Below, one piece after another: positions 42,848-51,612 of a stretch of 64,000 nucleotides of DNA; position 1 is the stretch's first letter; each line of letters begins with the position of its first letter. The stretch spans positions 62,001-126,000 of the forward strand of contig JAAXCX010000007.1 in assembly GCA_013036105.1 (NCBI GenBank). The letters are read 5' to 3'. A program made the translations under genes and the position numbers. Origin of the DNA: Vulcanimicrobiota bacterium (GTDB lineage Bacteria > Vulcanimicrobiota > Vulcanimicrobiia > Vulcanimicrobiales > Vulcanimicrobiaceae). A model generated the notes under the pieces. That model worked only from the letters and a program-made list of their open reading frames with translations. It made no database searches and was not told the DNA's origin.

Positions 42848-44524
42848 ATGATTCACGTTCTCGATCCCGCAACCGTCGGGCAGATTGCGGCCGGCGAGAT
42901 CATCGAGCGTCCGCTTTCGGTGGTGAAAGAACTCGTCGAAAATTCCGTTGATGCGGGCGCGACTCGCGTCACGGTGACGCTGGAAGAAGGCGGCATTGCC
43001 GCGATCGAGGTCGCCGACGACGGCGGGGGCATTGAGCCGTCCGACCTAGCGTTAGCGGTACGAAGACATGCGACGAGCAAACTTTCCCGCGCCACTGATC
43101 TCGAATCGATTTCGACACTTGGGTTTCGCGGCGAAGGCTTGGCGAGCATCGCGGCCGTCTCGCGCGTTGAAATTCTTTCGCGCGGCATCGAAAGCGACGT
43201 GGGCGCGCGCGTTACCGCGCATGCCGAAGAGGTCAGCGGAATCGAAAAGGCGGCGGCGCCCGTTGGCACAATAGTGCGCGCGCGCGAACTTTTCGGCAAC
43301 GTGCCGGTGCGCCGCGAATATTTGAAGTCGCCGGCGGCCGAACTGACGCGCATTTCGGGCTGGCTCTCGACCTTCGCGCTTGGCTATCCGCGCGTCACGT
43401 TCGCGCTGCGTCATGACGGCAAGGAAGTCTGGGTCATGCCCGCAGTCGACGACGAAAAAGCGCGTCTCGCAATGGTCTTTGGAAAGGCCGCAGCGCAATC
43501 GCTCATTCCTATCGATAACGAGGTTGCGCGCAGTATGCACGGCTCGCTCACCGGCTTTATCAGTACGCCAGGCAACGATCGCGCCGACCGGAGAATGCAA
43601 ATCTTATTCGTAAACGGACGGCTGCTGCGCAGTACGCTCCTGGCCGGCGCATGGAGCGCAGGTTACGCGACCTTCGCGATGACGGGAAGGCAACCGTACG
43701 GCGTGCTCTTCTTGCAGTTGCCCCCCGATCACGTCGACCCGAATATTCATCCGACCAAGAGCGACGTGCGGTTGCGGTTCGGTCACCAAGTGGCCGATAC
43801 GGTCAAACGCGCGATAGCGGTCACGCTTCGCAATCACGCCGCGAAGCGCTTCGGCGATTCGGTAACCGTGTCGGCGGCGCCCGAGAGCATCGACGCCAGC
43901 CTGGCGCACCTCCAGACGCTTTTCGAGCGCGTTCCCGCCGACGACCCGTCGGAAACAGGCGCGCAAAGCGGATTGCGCGTGCTCGCGCAGATCGACCGAA
44001 CCTACATCCTGGCGACCGACGGCAGCGCGATCGTACTGGTCGATCAACACGCGGCTCACGAACGCATCGCGTACGAACGGATCGTGGCCGCCGCCAACGC
44101 GGCGACCGCTCCGGCCGAGCCGCTGCTGGTGCCGTTCGCTTTCGAACTCAGCGGCGACCGCGTAGCCGCGCTCGAGCGTGTGCTCGAACCTTTGCGCGAG
44201 GGCGGACTCGAGATAGAAAACTTCGGCGATCGCAGCTACCGCATCGTCGCGACGCCGGCCGGTTACGGCGCTCGCGCATTCGATGTCAGCGGTTTTCTGG
44301 ACGATGTAAACGAGGGTGCGAGAGAGCGTGACGTCCGCGAACGCGTTTGGGCGTCGCTGGCGTGCCATTCGGTGACGCGCGCCGGCGAGCGTCTCGATCT
44401 TTCGGAGATGACGACGCTGCTCGATCGCCTGCAAGTCTGCGAAAATCCGATGCACTGCCCGCACGGGCGCCCGACCATCGTCCGCATCGAACCGGGCGGC
44501 ATCGCGCGGCTCTTCAAACGGTGA
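42848..44524 (+). CDS. mutL: DNA mismatch repair protein MutL
   Basis: 558 residues. The GHKL ATPase N-terminus is complete: IAAGEIIERPLSVVKELVENSVDAG, DDGGGI, RHATSK, LGFRGEGLASIAAV. The dimerisation domain follows from about residue 370, with LVDQHAAHERI and a C-terminal CHSVTRAGERL and CPHGRP. I do not see the DQHA(x)2E(x)4E endonuclease motif in full form (it reads DQHAAHERIAYER), so nuclease activity depends on the second Glu, which is present. One base separates it from mutS; GTGA overlaps miaA. Confidence 0.95.
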   Translation: MIHVLDPATVGQIAAGEIIERPLSVVKELVENSVDAGATRVTVTLEEGGIAAIEVADDGGGIEPSDLALAVRRHATSKLSRATDLESISTLGFRGEGLASIAAVSRVEILSRGIESDVGARVTAHAEEVSGIEKAAAPVGTIVRARELFGNVPVRREYLKSPAAELTRISGWLSTFALGYPRVTFALRHDGKEVWVMPAVDDEKARLAMVFGKAAAQSLIPIDNEVARSMHGSLTGFISTPGNDRADRRMQILFVNGRLLRSTLLAGAWSAGYATFAMTGRQPYGVLFLQLPPDHVDPNIHPTKSDVRLRFGHQVADTVKRAIAVTLRNHAAKRFGDSVTVSAAPESIDASLAHLQTLFERVPADDPSETGAQSGLRVLAQIDRTYILATDGSAIVLVDQHAAHERIAYERIVAAANAATAPAEPLLVPFAFELSGDRVAALERVLEPLREGGLEIENFGDRSYRIVATPAGYGARAFDVSGFLDDVNEGARERDVRERVWASLACHSVTRAGERLDLSEMTTLLDRLQVCENPMHCPHGRPTIVRIEPGGIARLFKR

Positions 44525-45426
44525 ACGGAGCATCCGGCGTTCTCGTGATCGCCGGACCGACCGCGTCGGGGAAGACGGAACTCGCGATCGATCTCGCGCG
44601 AACCTTCGGCGCCGAAATCGTCAATGCCGATTCGCGGCAAATCTATCGCGGCATGCCGATCGGCACGGCTGCGCCGGCGCCGGACCAGCTTGCCGCCGTC
44701 CCGCATCATCTCTTCGGATTTCTCGATCCCGCCGAACGCTATTCGGCGGCGCGTTATTCCGCCGACGCTGTCGCCGCGATCGCTCAGATCCACGCGCGCG
44801 GCAAGCGCGCGATCGTTGCCGGCGGCACGGGATTCTACGTTCGAGCGTTGACCGGCGCGGTAGACCTTGCTCCGCAGTACGATGAGGCGGTGCGCGAACG
44901 GCTCCTGCGCGAAACCCGCCTGCACGATGCAGAGTTCTTGCATACCTGGCTGAGCGTCCGCGATCGCGCGCGTGCCGCAGCGATTCATCCGCAAGATGCG
45001 TACCGCGTGTTGCGCGCATTGGAAATCGTGCTCGCGCCGTATTCAGGAACGCGCGCAGGACGAATTACGTCGCTGCGTTCGGCCGGCATCTCATTCCTCA
45101 AAGTATTTCTCACCGTTGACGAAACTGCGCTGCGGGAGCGCATTGCCCGGCGAACCGATGCGATGTTACGGTCGGGGTTTGTAGAAGAAGCCGAGCGGAT
45201 CGGCGAAGCTGCTGTAGCCGCAACTGCGGTGGGCTATCCGCAAGCTCTCGCGTATGCACGAGGATGGAGCACGCTCGACGAACTGCGCGAATTATTGATC
45301 CGCGCTACCAGGCGCTATGCAAAACGGCAGATGACTTGGTTTCGCGGCGAGCCGGAAACGGTGCAGGCAGAGCCGGTGGACGTCGAACGGCTGGCAAGGG
45401 AAAGTCTGCAATGGGTTGAAGCGTGA
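44521..45426 (+). CDS. miaA: tRNA dimethylallyltransferase MiaA
   Basis: 301 residues from GTG 44521. The P-loop reads GPTASGKTELA near residue 11; NADSRQIYRGMPIGTA, the VGGTGFY-like AGGTGFYVRAL, and the C-terminal RRYAKRQMTWFRGE are standard. It puts a dimethylallyl group on A37 of tRNAs, which MiaB then methylthiolates; DMAPP comes from the isoprenoid pathway also feeding hopanoids. A longer frame starting at 44347 lies within mutL and is not used. Confidence 0.95.
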   Translation: MNGASGVLVIAGPTASGKTELAIDLARTFGAEIVNADSRQIYRGMPIGTAAPAPDQLAAVPHHLFGFLDPAERYSAARYSADAVAAIAQIHARGKRAIVAGGTGFYVRALTGAVDLAPQYDEAVRERLLRETRLHDAEFLHTWLSVRDRARAAAIHPQDAYRVLRALEIVLAPYSGTRAGRITSLRSAGISFLKVFLTVDETALRERIARRTDAMLRSGFVEEAERIGEAAVAATAVGYPQALAYARGWSTLDELRELLIRATRRYAKRQMTWFRGEPETVQAEPVDVERLARESLQWVEA

Positions 45427-45429
45427 TTC

Positions 45430-45699
45430 ATGCCCGGTAGCCTTCAGGATACTTACCTTGCTGAAGTTCGGCGGCAGGGCGTTGCCGTGACAATTTATTT
45501 GGTCAACGGTTTTCAATTGCGCGGAGTCGTTAAAGGTTTCGATCCGTTCACGATATTGATCGAATACGAACGCAAAACGCACCTGATTTACAAACACGCG
45601 GTATCGACCATTTCACCGCAAGGCCCATTTTCATCGGCCGGCGGTGGCGAGCCGGGCGTGACCGCGCCCGAAGCAGCTTCAGAGGTGACGACCTCGTAA
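45430..45699 (+). CDS. hfq: RNA chaperone Hfq
   Basis: 89 residues. The Sm1 motif region QDTYLAEVRRQGVAVTIYLVNGFQLRGVVKGFDPFTILIE and the Sm2 motif YKHAVSTI are well conserved (key residues Gln8-like, Phe42-like, Tyr/Lys/His of YKHA). A short Gly/Ser tail of about 23 residues follows. It forms hexamers that pair small RNAs with mRNAs. The miaA-hfq order matches the arrangement in proteobacteria. Confidence 0.95.
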   Translation: MPGSLQDTYLAEVRRQGVAVTIYLVNGFQLRGVVKGFDPFTILIEYERKTHLIYKHAVSTISPQGPFSSAGGGEPGVTAPEAASEVTTS

Positions 45700-46490
45700 T
45701 GTCCGGCGTGGCCGTGACCAAGATGCACGGCGCGTTCAACGACTTCGCCGTCATCGACCGGCGCAATCCGACCGAACCGTTCGATCCGGCGACGCTCGCG
45801 CGCCGCATCTGCGATCGCCGGGGCGGCATCGGTTGCGACGGAGTGATCCTCATCGAGCCTTCGAAAACCGCCGATGCGCGGATGCGCATCATCAATGCCG
45901 ACGGAAGCGAGGCGGAGATGTGCGGTAACGGACTGCGCTGCGCGGCGCGCTTTCTTTCCGAGGCCGGCGAGGGCGAGCATCTTCGCATCGAAACCGAATC
46001 CGGTGTTCTTTCGGCGCAGATTATGAGTAAAGGGGAAGAGTACAGCGTTCGAACGCAAGTCGGCACGCCGCGCTTTGAGCCGCGGGCGCTGCCGTTCGCA
46101 AACTCGGCGCACGTTGTGGTCGGAAACCCGCACGTCGTGATCTTCGAACGGTCGCTGGACGCGATCGATTTGCAAGCGGCCGCCGCAAAACTTCAGCCGC
46201 TTTTTCCCAAAGGCATCAACGTCCATGTAGCGGTCGTCGTCGATCGCGGCCGGTTGGACGTGCGTCACTGGGAGCGCGGAGTAGGGCTGACGCAAGCGTG
46301 CGGAACGGGTTCGGCGGCGTGCGCGGCCGCGGCGATCCGGTTCGGGCTCGCTGAGAGTCCTGTTGCCGTTCACGTTCCGGGCGGAGTGCTGACCGTTGAA
46401 TGGGACGGCGCCGGCGAAGCGTTTTTGACCGGACCGGCCGTACGCGTGTTTGATGCGAGCGTTCCGGCACTGCATGCAGCTGCCGTCTAA
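45699..46490 (+). CDS. dapF: Diaminopimelate epimerase
   Basis: 263 residues. The two catalytic Cys are in EMCGNGLRCAA near residue 73 and in LTQACGTGSAACAA near 205. HGAFNDF and GCDGVILIEPS complete the signature. It converts LL- to meso-diaminopimelate for lysine and peptidoglycan. Its ATG uses the last base of the hfq TAA. The 3' end overlaps the acetyltransferase gene by 17 nt. Confidence 0.95.
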   Translation: MSGVAVTKMHGAFNDFAVIDRRNPTEPFDPATLARRICDRRGGIGCDGVILIEPSKTADARMRIINADGSEAEMCGNGLRCAARFLSEAGEGEHLRIETESGVLSAQIMSKGEEYSVRTQVGTPRFEPRALPFANSAHVVVGNPHVVIFERSLDAIDLQAAAAKLQPLFPKGINVHVAVVVDRGRLDVRHWERGVGLTQACGTGSAACAAAAIRFGLAESPVAVHVPGGVLTVEWDGAGEAFLTGPAVRVFDASVPALHAAAV

Positions 46491-46923
46491 CGACTTAGCC
46501 GTTTCCATCCGTGACGCGATGCCTGCCGACGCCGAACGCATTGTCGCTCTCGCGCTTCAGTTGGGTTATGAAACTCCGCTCGCGCACGTGGAAGCGGTCG
46601 TTCATTCCGCAAGCGACTCTCGTGCCATCTTGGTCGCAGTCGTTCCGCGCGCGGGCGTGGTTGGCTGGACGTTTGTGGCGCGCGAGGATACGCTGATCGC
46701 CATCCGGCGTGCCGAAATTCACGGCCTGGTCGTGGAAGACGAGTTCCGCAGCCACCGGATCGGCGAGATGCTCGTTGAGGCGGCGGAAGAGTGGGCGCGA
46801 AAGCAGGGCTGCGCGACGCTGCGGCTGCTTTCGAACGTCGTTCGCGAACGCGCGCACACGTTTTATGCGCGGTTAGGGTACGACGTACTCAAGACCGAGT
46901 ACGTTTTCCAAAAAACGCTGTGA
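46474..46923 (+). CDS. GNAT-family N-acetyltransferase
   Basis: 149 residues from ATG 46474. The fold is GNAT: strand IRDAMPADAERIVALALQLGY, then the acetyl-CoA pyrophosphate loop EDEFRSHRIGEMLVEAAEEWARKQGC near residue 88 (R-x-x-R-I-G pattern) and FYARLGYD near 131. The substrate is unknown. It overlaps dapF at the 5' end and shares four bases (GTGA) with a radical SAM gene downstream, so all are one transcript. Confidence 0.85.
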   Translation: MQLPSNDLAVSIRDAMPADAERIVALALQLGYETPLAHVEAVVHSASDSRAILVAVVPRAGVVGWTFVAREDTLIAIRRAEIHGLVVEDEFRSHRIGEMLVEAAEEWARKQGCATLRLLSNVVRERAHTFYARLGYDVLKTEYVFQKTL

Positions 46924-48128
46924 TCGGTCTAGCGTACTGCGACAAAGCCGGGCGCATATTTTACGATGAGAAAGCGGAGCCGTTAGCTGACGGGGGCATC
47001 GTCCGCGCCGTCGCAGACGAGGAACTCGTGCCCGCGCCCGCCGGAACGGTGCCGATGGTCTTGGCCGCGCGCCATCCGCGCGTGACGCGCGGCGTCGAGC
47101 GCAGACGGCAGGCGCTCGCGGTCATGCTGCCGGCCGGATACACGCGTTTGCTGTTGCCTGCCTACGACCGCGACGCGGGCGCGCCGGCCTTGCCGCTTTT
47201 CGGTTACACGTTTGCGTGCGCGATCGATGAGACGCTTCACGTCGCCGCCATGCGGACCGACGAAGGCGAGGATTGGCAGCCGCGCACGTTTGCTCCGGGC
47301 GAGCTCGAGCAGCTGGTCGAACGCCGCGTCGGCGCGGGCAATGGAAACCGCGTCTTGCAGCAGCTTGCGACGTGTTCGCTCGAGTATAGCTGCTTTACGG
47401 CGCAGAACGTGTTTCTGGAACGGGGCGAAGCTGCGCTACCGGTTTCGCCGTCTTGCAACGCGCGCTGCGTCGGCTGCATCTCCGAACAAGAGCCGGAGAC
47501 GGGCGTGCCTTCGCCGCAGTTGCGCATCGCCGAAGAAATGACGGCGCGCGATCTCGCGAGCATTGCGATTGCGCATCTCGAGCGCGTCCAGGATGGGATC
47601 GTGTCGTTTGGACAGGGCTGCGAGGGAGAGCCGCTATTGCGTTCAATCGCAATCGCACGGGCTATCACGATGATTCGCACGGAGCGCGCGAACGGCGTCA
47701 TCAATCTCAACACGAACGGGAGTCTGCCTTCGGCGCTCAAGCGCTGCATCGACGCCGGCCTTCAGGCCGTGCGCGTGAGCCTGAATTCGTTTCGACCGCG
47801 CGTTTACGCCGCGTACTATCGTCCGATTGGCTATAGTCTCGACGACGTATTCGCGTCAGTCCGTATGGCGTGCGAAGCGGGGCTGCGCGTGTCGCTCAAC
47901 TTGCTCACGCATCCGGGCGTCACCGATGACGCCGACGAGCTCGCGGCTATGCGGGAGTTTCTGCGATCGGTCAACGTCGGCATGATCCAAACACGCACGC
48001 TCAACATCGATCCGGAGTGGTACTTCGATACGGTGGGCCGTCCGTCAAATCCGGCCGGCATGCGCGAGGCGATCGCGCAGATGCGCGCGAGCGGCGTTCG
48101 CGTCGGGAACTTCACCCACACGCACTGA
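46920..48128 (+). CDS. Radical SAM protein of unknown role
   Basis: 402 residues from GTG 46920. About 180 residues without obvious homology (mixed alpha/beta) precede the iron-sulfur motif CNARCVGC near residue 180, then ISEQEPETG, a GCEGEPLL motif for SAM binding near 235 and NLNTNGSLP near 262. The late CxxxCxxC position means a separate N-terminal domain of unknown function. It is coupled to an acetyltransferase upstream and to an antiporter downstream (TGATG overlap). The product could be a peptide, tRNA or cofactor modification; nothing decides. Confidence 0.82.
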   Translation: MIGLAYCDKAGRIFYDEKAEPLADGGIVRAVADEELVPAPAGTVPMVLAARHPRVTRGVERRRQALAVMLPAGYTRLLLPAYDRDAGAPALPLFGYTFACAIDETLHVAAMRTDEGEDWQPRTFAPGELEQLVERRVGAGNGNRVLQQLATCSLEYSCFTAQNVFLERGEAALPVSPSCNARCVGCISEQEPETGVPSPQLRIAEEMTARDLASIAIAHLERVQDGIVSFGQGCEGEPLLRSIAIARAITMIRTERANGVINLNTNGSLPSALKRCIDAGLQAVRVSLNSFRPRVYAAYYRPIGYSLDDVFASVRMACEAGLRVSLNLLTHPGVTDDADELAAMREFLRSVNVGMIQTRTLNIDPEWYFDTVGRPSNPAGMREAIAQMRASGVRVGNFTHTH

Positions 48129-49255
48129 TGCAGCTCGGAGTGGTCGCCGCGCTCCTGATTGCCGGCATCATCGTAGGCGTTATTTTTCCGGGACGGCTTA
48201 CCGGCGTGTTCGGAGCGGCAACGCTCTACATTTTTCTTCCGGCTCTAATATACGAAGGCGCTTGGAGATTGGAAGCGCGCACGATGGGCCGCATGTGGGG
48301 TCCAATTCTCATGCTCGCTGTTCCCGGCGTCGTTTGCTCTGCTGCAATCGTCACCATTTGCCTTCACTACCTCGGAAGCGTGGGCTGGATTCCCGCGCTG
48401 CTCCTCGGCGCGATTCTCAGCGCCACCGATCCCGTGGCGGTGCTGGCAATTTTCCGGCGTTTGCGCCTCCCGCGATCGCTCCTAACCATCGTGGAGAGCG
48501 AAGCGCTTCTCAACGATGCCGTAGCCGTTGTCATTTTTCGCGGCGTCGCGGCTGCTGCAGCGCTGACCGCAACGTCCGGTCTGTGGCAGGTCACGGCGGA
48601 CGCGGCGCTCGGTGCGTTCTTAGGAATCCTATGCGGCGCTGCAATCGCCGCTGCATCGGCTGTGCTGCTGGGGCGGAGCCGGCAGTTCGTCGCGTACGCC
48701 GTCGTCACGTTGGCCGGCGCTTACGGCGCATATTATCTCGCCACGCGTTTCGATTGGTCCGGCATTTTCGCGGTCTTGGCTTTCGGGATGACGCTGCGGT
48801 TGTTGCAGCAAGGCCGCTTGGATGCACTGTGCTCAGTGGCTGTCGGCCGTTTTTGGGAGGGAATCGCGTTGGTTGCGAACGCCGCGCTGTTCTTTTTGAT
48901 CGGATCCGCTATCGATGTTACGGCGATCGGACGTGCGCTTCCAATTGCCTTGCTTACGGCAACTATTGTGCTGGCGTCACGTTTTGTAATCGTTCATGGC
49001 CTGTTGGAGTTTGCAAGTCCCCGGCTGCATCTCGCCTGGCTAACCGTCGTGCGCATGGCGGGGATACGCGGCGCGCTCTCGCTCGCACTGGCTCTGGCAA
49101 TTCCGCAGGGCATTGCGGGCCGCGAGCTCGCGGTCAACGTCACGTTCGTCGTCGTTGTTCTTACGCTGCTGGTTGGCTTACTCACTCTCGAGCGCCGGGT
49201 CAAGAAACTGCCACTGGAACACGGTAGCGTGCGGATGAACGGCGGCTTACCATGA
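48128..49255 (+). CDS. Cation/proton antiporter (CPA1, NhaP-like)
   Basis: 375 residues, about 11-12 hydrophobic helices. The Na+/H+ exchanger motif SATDPVAVLAIFRRLRLPR near residue 100 and the ND pair in ESEALLNDAVAVVIF near 130 are present, as are RFDWSGIFAVLAFGM and VRMAGIRGALSLALA. It trades protons for Na+ or K+ across the inner membrane. Two TrkA-type regulators are encoded convergently just downstream. Confidence 0.92.
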   Translation: MQLGVVAALLIAGIIVGVIFPGRLTGVFGAATLYIFLPALIYEGAWRLEARTMGRMWGPILMLAVPGVVCSAAIVTICLHYLGSVGWIPALLLGAILSATDPVAVLAIFRRLRLPRSLLTIVESEALLNDAVAVVIFRGVAAAAALTATSGLWQVTADAALGAFLGILCGAAIAAASAVLLGRSRQFVAYAVVTLAGAYGAYYLATRFDWSGIFAVLAFGMTLRLLQQGRLDALCSVAVGRFWEGIALVANAALFFLIGSAIDVTAIGRALPIALLTATIVLASRFVIVHGLLEFASPRLHLAWLTVVRMAGIRGALSLALALAIPQGIAGRELAVNVTFVVVVLTLLVGLLTLERRVKKLPLEHGSVRMNGGLP

Positions 49256-49265
49256 CAAGACGTTG

Positions 49266-49682
49266 TTAAACTGCGGCGGTGACGTGCTTGTGAATCGCGT
49301 CCAGAATCACTTCGGTCGACGAAATGACCGTGACCGGATTCTGCTCGTCGAGCGATTCAAAGATCAGTTTATTGCGAGGATTATTGACGCGCGCGATACA
49401 GCGAGCGGTAGAATTTTTCTTGGTGATCAAGCAAACGACAAGGTTGTCTTCGTCGTCTCCGGTGTCGGCAATGACGACGTCGGCGCGCTTAAGGCCGGCT
49501 TTTTCCAGCACGAGCGGGTCGCAGCCGTCGCCGACGAGCGTGACGTTGCGCTCAAGGAGTTGTTCGAGCAGCCGGGCTTTGCGCTCGGCTTTCTCGACGA
49601 TGACCACTTCGTGGCCCTGAGCCACGAGCGCACGCGTCAGATATGAGCCGACCTTCCCGCCGCCAACGATCAGAACGAACAT
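49266..49682 (-). CDS. TrkA-N (RCK/KTN) NAD-binding protein, short form
   Basis: 138 residues, a single RCK N-lobe. VLIVGGGKVGSYLTRAL is the NAD(H)-binding glycine motif, HEVVIVEKAE carries the acidic residue that binds ribose, and VGDGCDPLVLEKAG and ADTGDDEDNLVVC follow. No TrkA-C domain. It overlaps by one base the second TrkA gene upstream. They likely form the gating ring of a K+ uptake channel (Trk/Ktr) encoded elsewhere. Confidence 0.9.
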   Translation of the reverse strand: MFVLIVGGGKVGSYLTRALVAQGHEVVIVEKAERKARLLEQLLERNVTLVGDGCDPLVLEKAGLKRADVVIADTGDDEDNLVVCLITKKNSTARCIARVNNPRNKLIFESLDEQNPVTVISSTEVILDAIHKHVTAAV

Positions 49683-50353
49683 CAGCTCACGTTTTCCGGG
49701 ACGCGTGCGTCAGCGAACATTTGCGCGAATTCGCTGATCGCTTCAGGCGCGACGATCGCGTTGATTTCGTCGCTCTCGGCCAGCACCGTGTCGTTAGCGG
49801 CCACACGCACGCTCTTCCCGGTGCGCACGGCCGCGATGCGAATGCGGCCGGCGCGTTCGAAGTCCGCGACGCGCTTGCCCGCGTCGGACGCGCCGATGGT
49901 CGCGGTCAGCGAGGTCACGTTGCCGAAATCGAACGATTGCAGCGTGTCCCACGGCGCCTCCATGAGAACGTCGCGGATCATTTTCGCCCCCGTCGTCGTG
50001 GGGCAAACCGTATCTATTCCGAGCTCGCGGTACATCATGCCGCGCGTCGGATCGTAGATTCTGGCGACGATTTTCTTGATGTGGAACATGCGTTGCGCGA
50101 TCAGTGCCGCCATGACATTGCGGTTGTCGCCGTTGGTCACGGCAACGAAGCCGCCGGCTTGCGCGGCGCCCGCATGCTTGAGCACGTCGTAATCGATGCC
50201 GGTTCCGACCACGACGTGTCCTTTGAACTTTTGCCCCAAGCGTTTGAAAGCGTTGGGATCTTCGTCAACGACGATAACTTCGTGCCCGTCTGCGTCGAGC
50301 AGCTTCGCGAGGGTCGAACCGACGCGGCCGCAGCCGACGATGAGGTATCTCAT
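49682..50353 (-). CDS. trkA: TrkA-type potassium uptake regulator with TrkA-C domain
   Basis: 223 residues: TrkA-N (LIVGCGRVGSTLAKLLDADGHEVIVVDEDP, then VVGTGIDYDVLKHAG) followed from about residue 140 by a TrkA-C ligand-binding domain (RIAAVRTGKSVRVAANDTVLAESDEINAIV). First gene of a two-gene unit with the short RCK protein. Two different subunits suggest a hetero-octameric ring. Confidence 0.92.
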   Translation of the reverse strand: MRYLIVGCGRVGSTLAKLLDADGHEVIVVDEDPNAFKRLGQKFKGHVVVGTGIDYDVLKHAGAAQAGGFVAVTNGDNRNVMAALIAQRMFHIKKIVARIYDPTRGMMYRELGIDTVCPTTTGAKMIRDVLMEAPWDTLQSFDFGNVTSLTATIGASDAGKRVADFERAGRIRIAAVRTGKSVRVAANDTVLAESDEINAIVAPEAISEFAQMFADARVPENVS

Positions 50354-50454
50354 GGGTGTCGAGGAAACTTTTAGCTAGCGTTGCGCGTTTTCCCGTCCGG
50401 TCGATCCGGCAGGAGGGGGAGGGAGCCGACCGAACCTACGGGAGCACGAATTTC

Positions 50455-50528
50455 CGGGGCGTGGCTCAGCTTGGTAGAGCGCTTCGTTCGGGACGAAGAG
50501 GCCGCTGGTTCGAATCCAGTCGCCCCGA
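50455..50528 (+). tRNA. tRNA-Pro (anticodon CGG)
   Basis: Acceptor stem 50455-50461 pairs perfectly with 50521-50527; discriminator A at 50528, no encoded CCA. The anticodon stem 482-486/494-498 (last three digits) closes the loop with CGG at 50489-50491, reading CCG codons. T arm has GGTTCGAATCC. Overlapping open frames are not real. Confidence 0.96.
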
Positions 50529-50561
50529 AATTTTTAAAAAAGGCACCCGGAGCAATGCTGG

Positions 50562-50945
50562 TTGTTCTCAAAATTTAGTCCGGCATCGGGGCGCATCTTA
50601 CGCGCGGCCGAGCAAGAGTGCCGAAACCACAACCACTACTATATCGGCGTCGAGCATTTGCTCGTGGCGCTGTTACAAGAACCCGATGCGGCGATCGCCG
50701 AACGCCTGAACCGTGAGGGCATCGATCCGGCCGAAGCCCACTCGGAGATCCGCCGCTCGCTTGGAACCGGCGAAGATCGCAGCTGGGAAGGCATCCTCGT
50801 GACACCGCGAGTGCGCAACATCGTCGCCATCGCCGAGAAAAATACCGAAGGTTTGATCGAGCCGGTAAATTTACTGGAAGCCTTAGAACTCGAAGGCGGC
50901 AGCCGCGCCGCGGAAATCCTCAAGCGCTCGCGTGCACGCGTTTAG
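50562..50945 (+). CDS. Stand-alone Clp N-terminal domain protein
   Basis: 127 residues from TTG 50562. It contains the double Clp-N repeat (FSKFSPASGRILRAAEQECRNHNHYYIGVEHLLVALLQE, and VTPRVRNIVAIAEKNTEGLIEPVNLLEALELE), the module at the front of ClpA/ClpC ATPases that binds adaptors. There is no AAA domain after it. It could act as a decoy or adaptor for the Clp machine, by inference. It starts 33 nt after the tRNA and overlaps the DedA gene by 14 nt. Confidence 0.85.
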   Translation: MFSKFSPASGRILRAAEQECRNHNHYYIGVEHLLVALLQEPDAAIAERLNREGIDPAEAHSEIRRSLGTGEDRSWEGILVTPRVRNIVAIAEKNTEGLIEPVNLLEALELEGGSRAAEILKRSRARV

Positions 50946-51543
50946 CCAGTACTTCCTGCACCTCATCGATCACTTCGGCTATCTCGGCTTATACGTCGTG
51001 ATGACGCTGGCCAATATCGGCGCGCCCGTCGGCAGCGAACTCGTGCTGCCCGCGGCCGGCGCACTGGCGGCGACCGGCCATCTTTCCAGCGTGTGGCTGG
51101 TGATTGCGGTGGCGCTCGCGGGGGAGTTGACGGGTCAAAGCATCGGCTATGCGGTCGGGCGTTTCGGTGGACGGCCCTTCGTGGACAAATTCGGCAGGTA
51201 CGTGCGTTTCCATCATGCTGAACTCGAGCGCGTTGACGTCTTTTTCGCGCGCTGGGGAAGTTTCGCGATCTTTATCTGCCGCTTCGTTCCTTTTATACGG
51301 GGAATTATGGGCGTGCCGGCGGGCATTGCCGAGATGCCGCTCGTGCCATTCTATTTCTGGACGTTTTGCGGCTCGCTGATATTCTGTGCGGGCTTCGTGT
51401 TGCTCGGCAGCTCGCTGGGATCCCACGCGGCGGTCGTCGGCGAGGCATTCCGCCACTACGCGCTGCTGATCGCCGGCGTGGCAGTGGCGGCGCTCGCGGC
51501 CTATTTCATTGTAAAGAGCTTGTCTTCCAAGAGGCCAGCCTAG
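50932..51543 (+). CDS. DedA-family membrane protein
   Basis: 203 residues, GTG start. The family core is present: NIGAPVGSELVLPAAGALA near residue 28, the Gly-rich GQSIGYAVGRFGGRP near 66, and FICRFVPFIRGIMGVPAG near 110, with the conserved Arg and Pro in re-entrant loops. DedA proteins move lipid carriers such as undecaprenyl phosphate or support membrane homeostasis using the proton gradient. It overlaps the Clp-N gene and is followed by two lipoprotein genes. Confidence 0.92.
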   Translation: MHAFSQYFLHLIDHFGYLGLYVVMTLANIGAPVGSELVLPAAGALAATGHLSSVWLVIAVALAGELTGQSIGYAVGRFGGRPFVDKFGRYVRFHHAELERVDVFFARWGSFAIFICRFVPFIRGIMGVPAGIAEMPLVPFYFWTFCGSLIFCAGFVLLGSSLGSHAAVVGEAFRHYALLIAGVAVAALAAYFIVKSLSSKRPA

Positions 51544-51612
51544 AAGGGACGCATAGGAGGGCGGCGACGAGCTGTGGCAACTCAGCTCCTCTACTCTCTC
51601 CTGGAGAACTCG

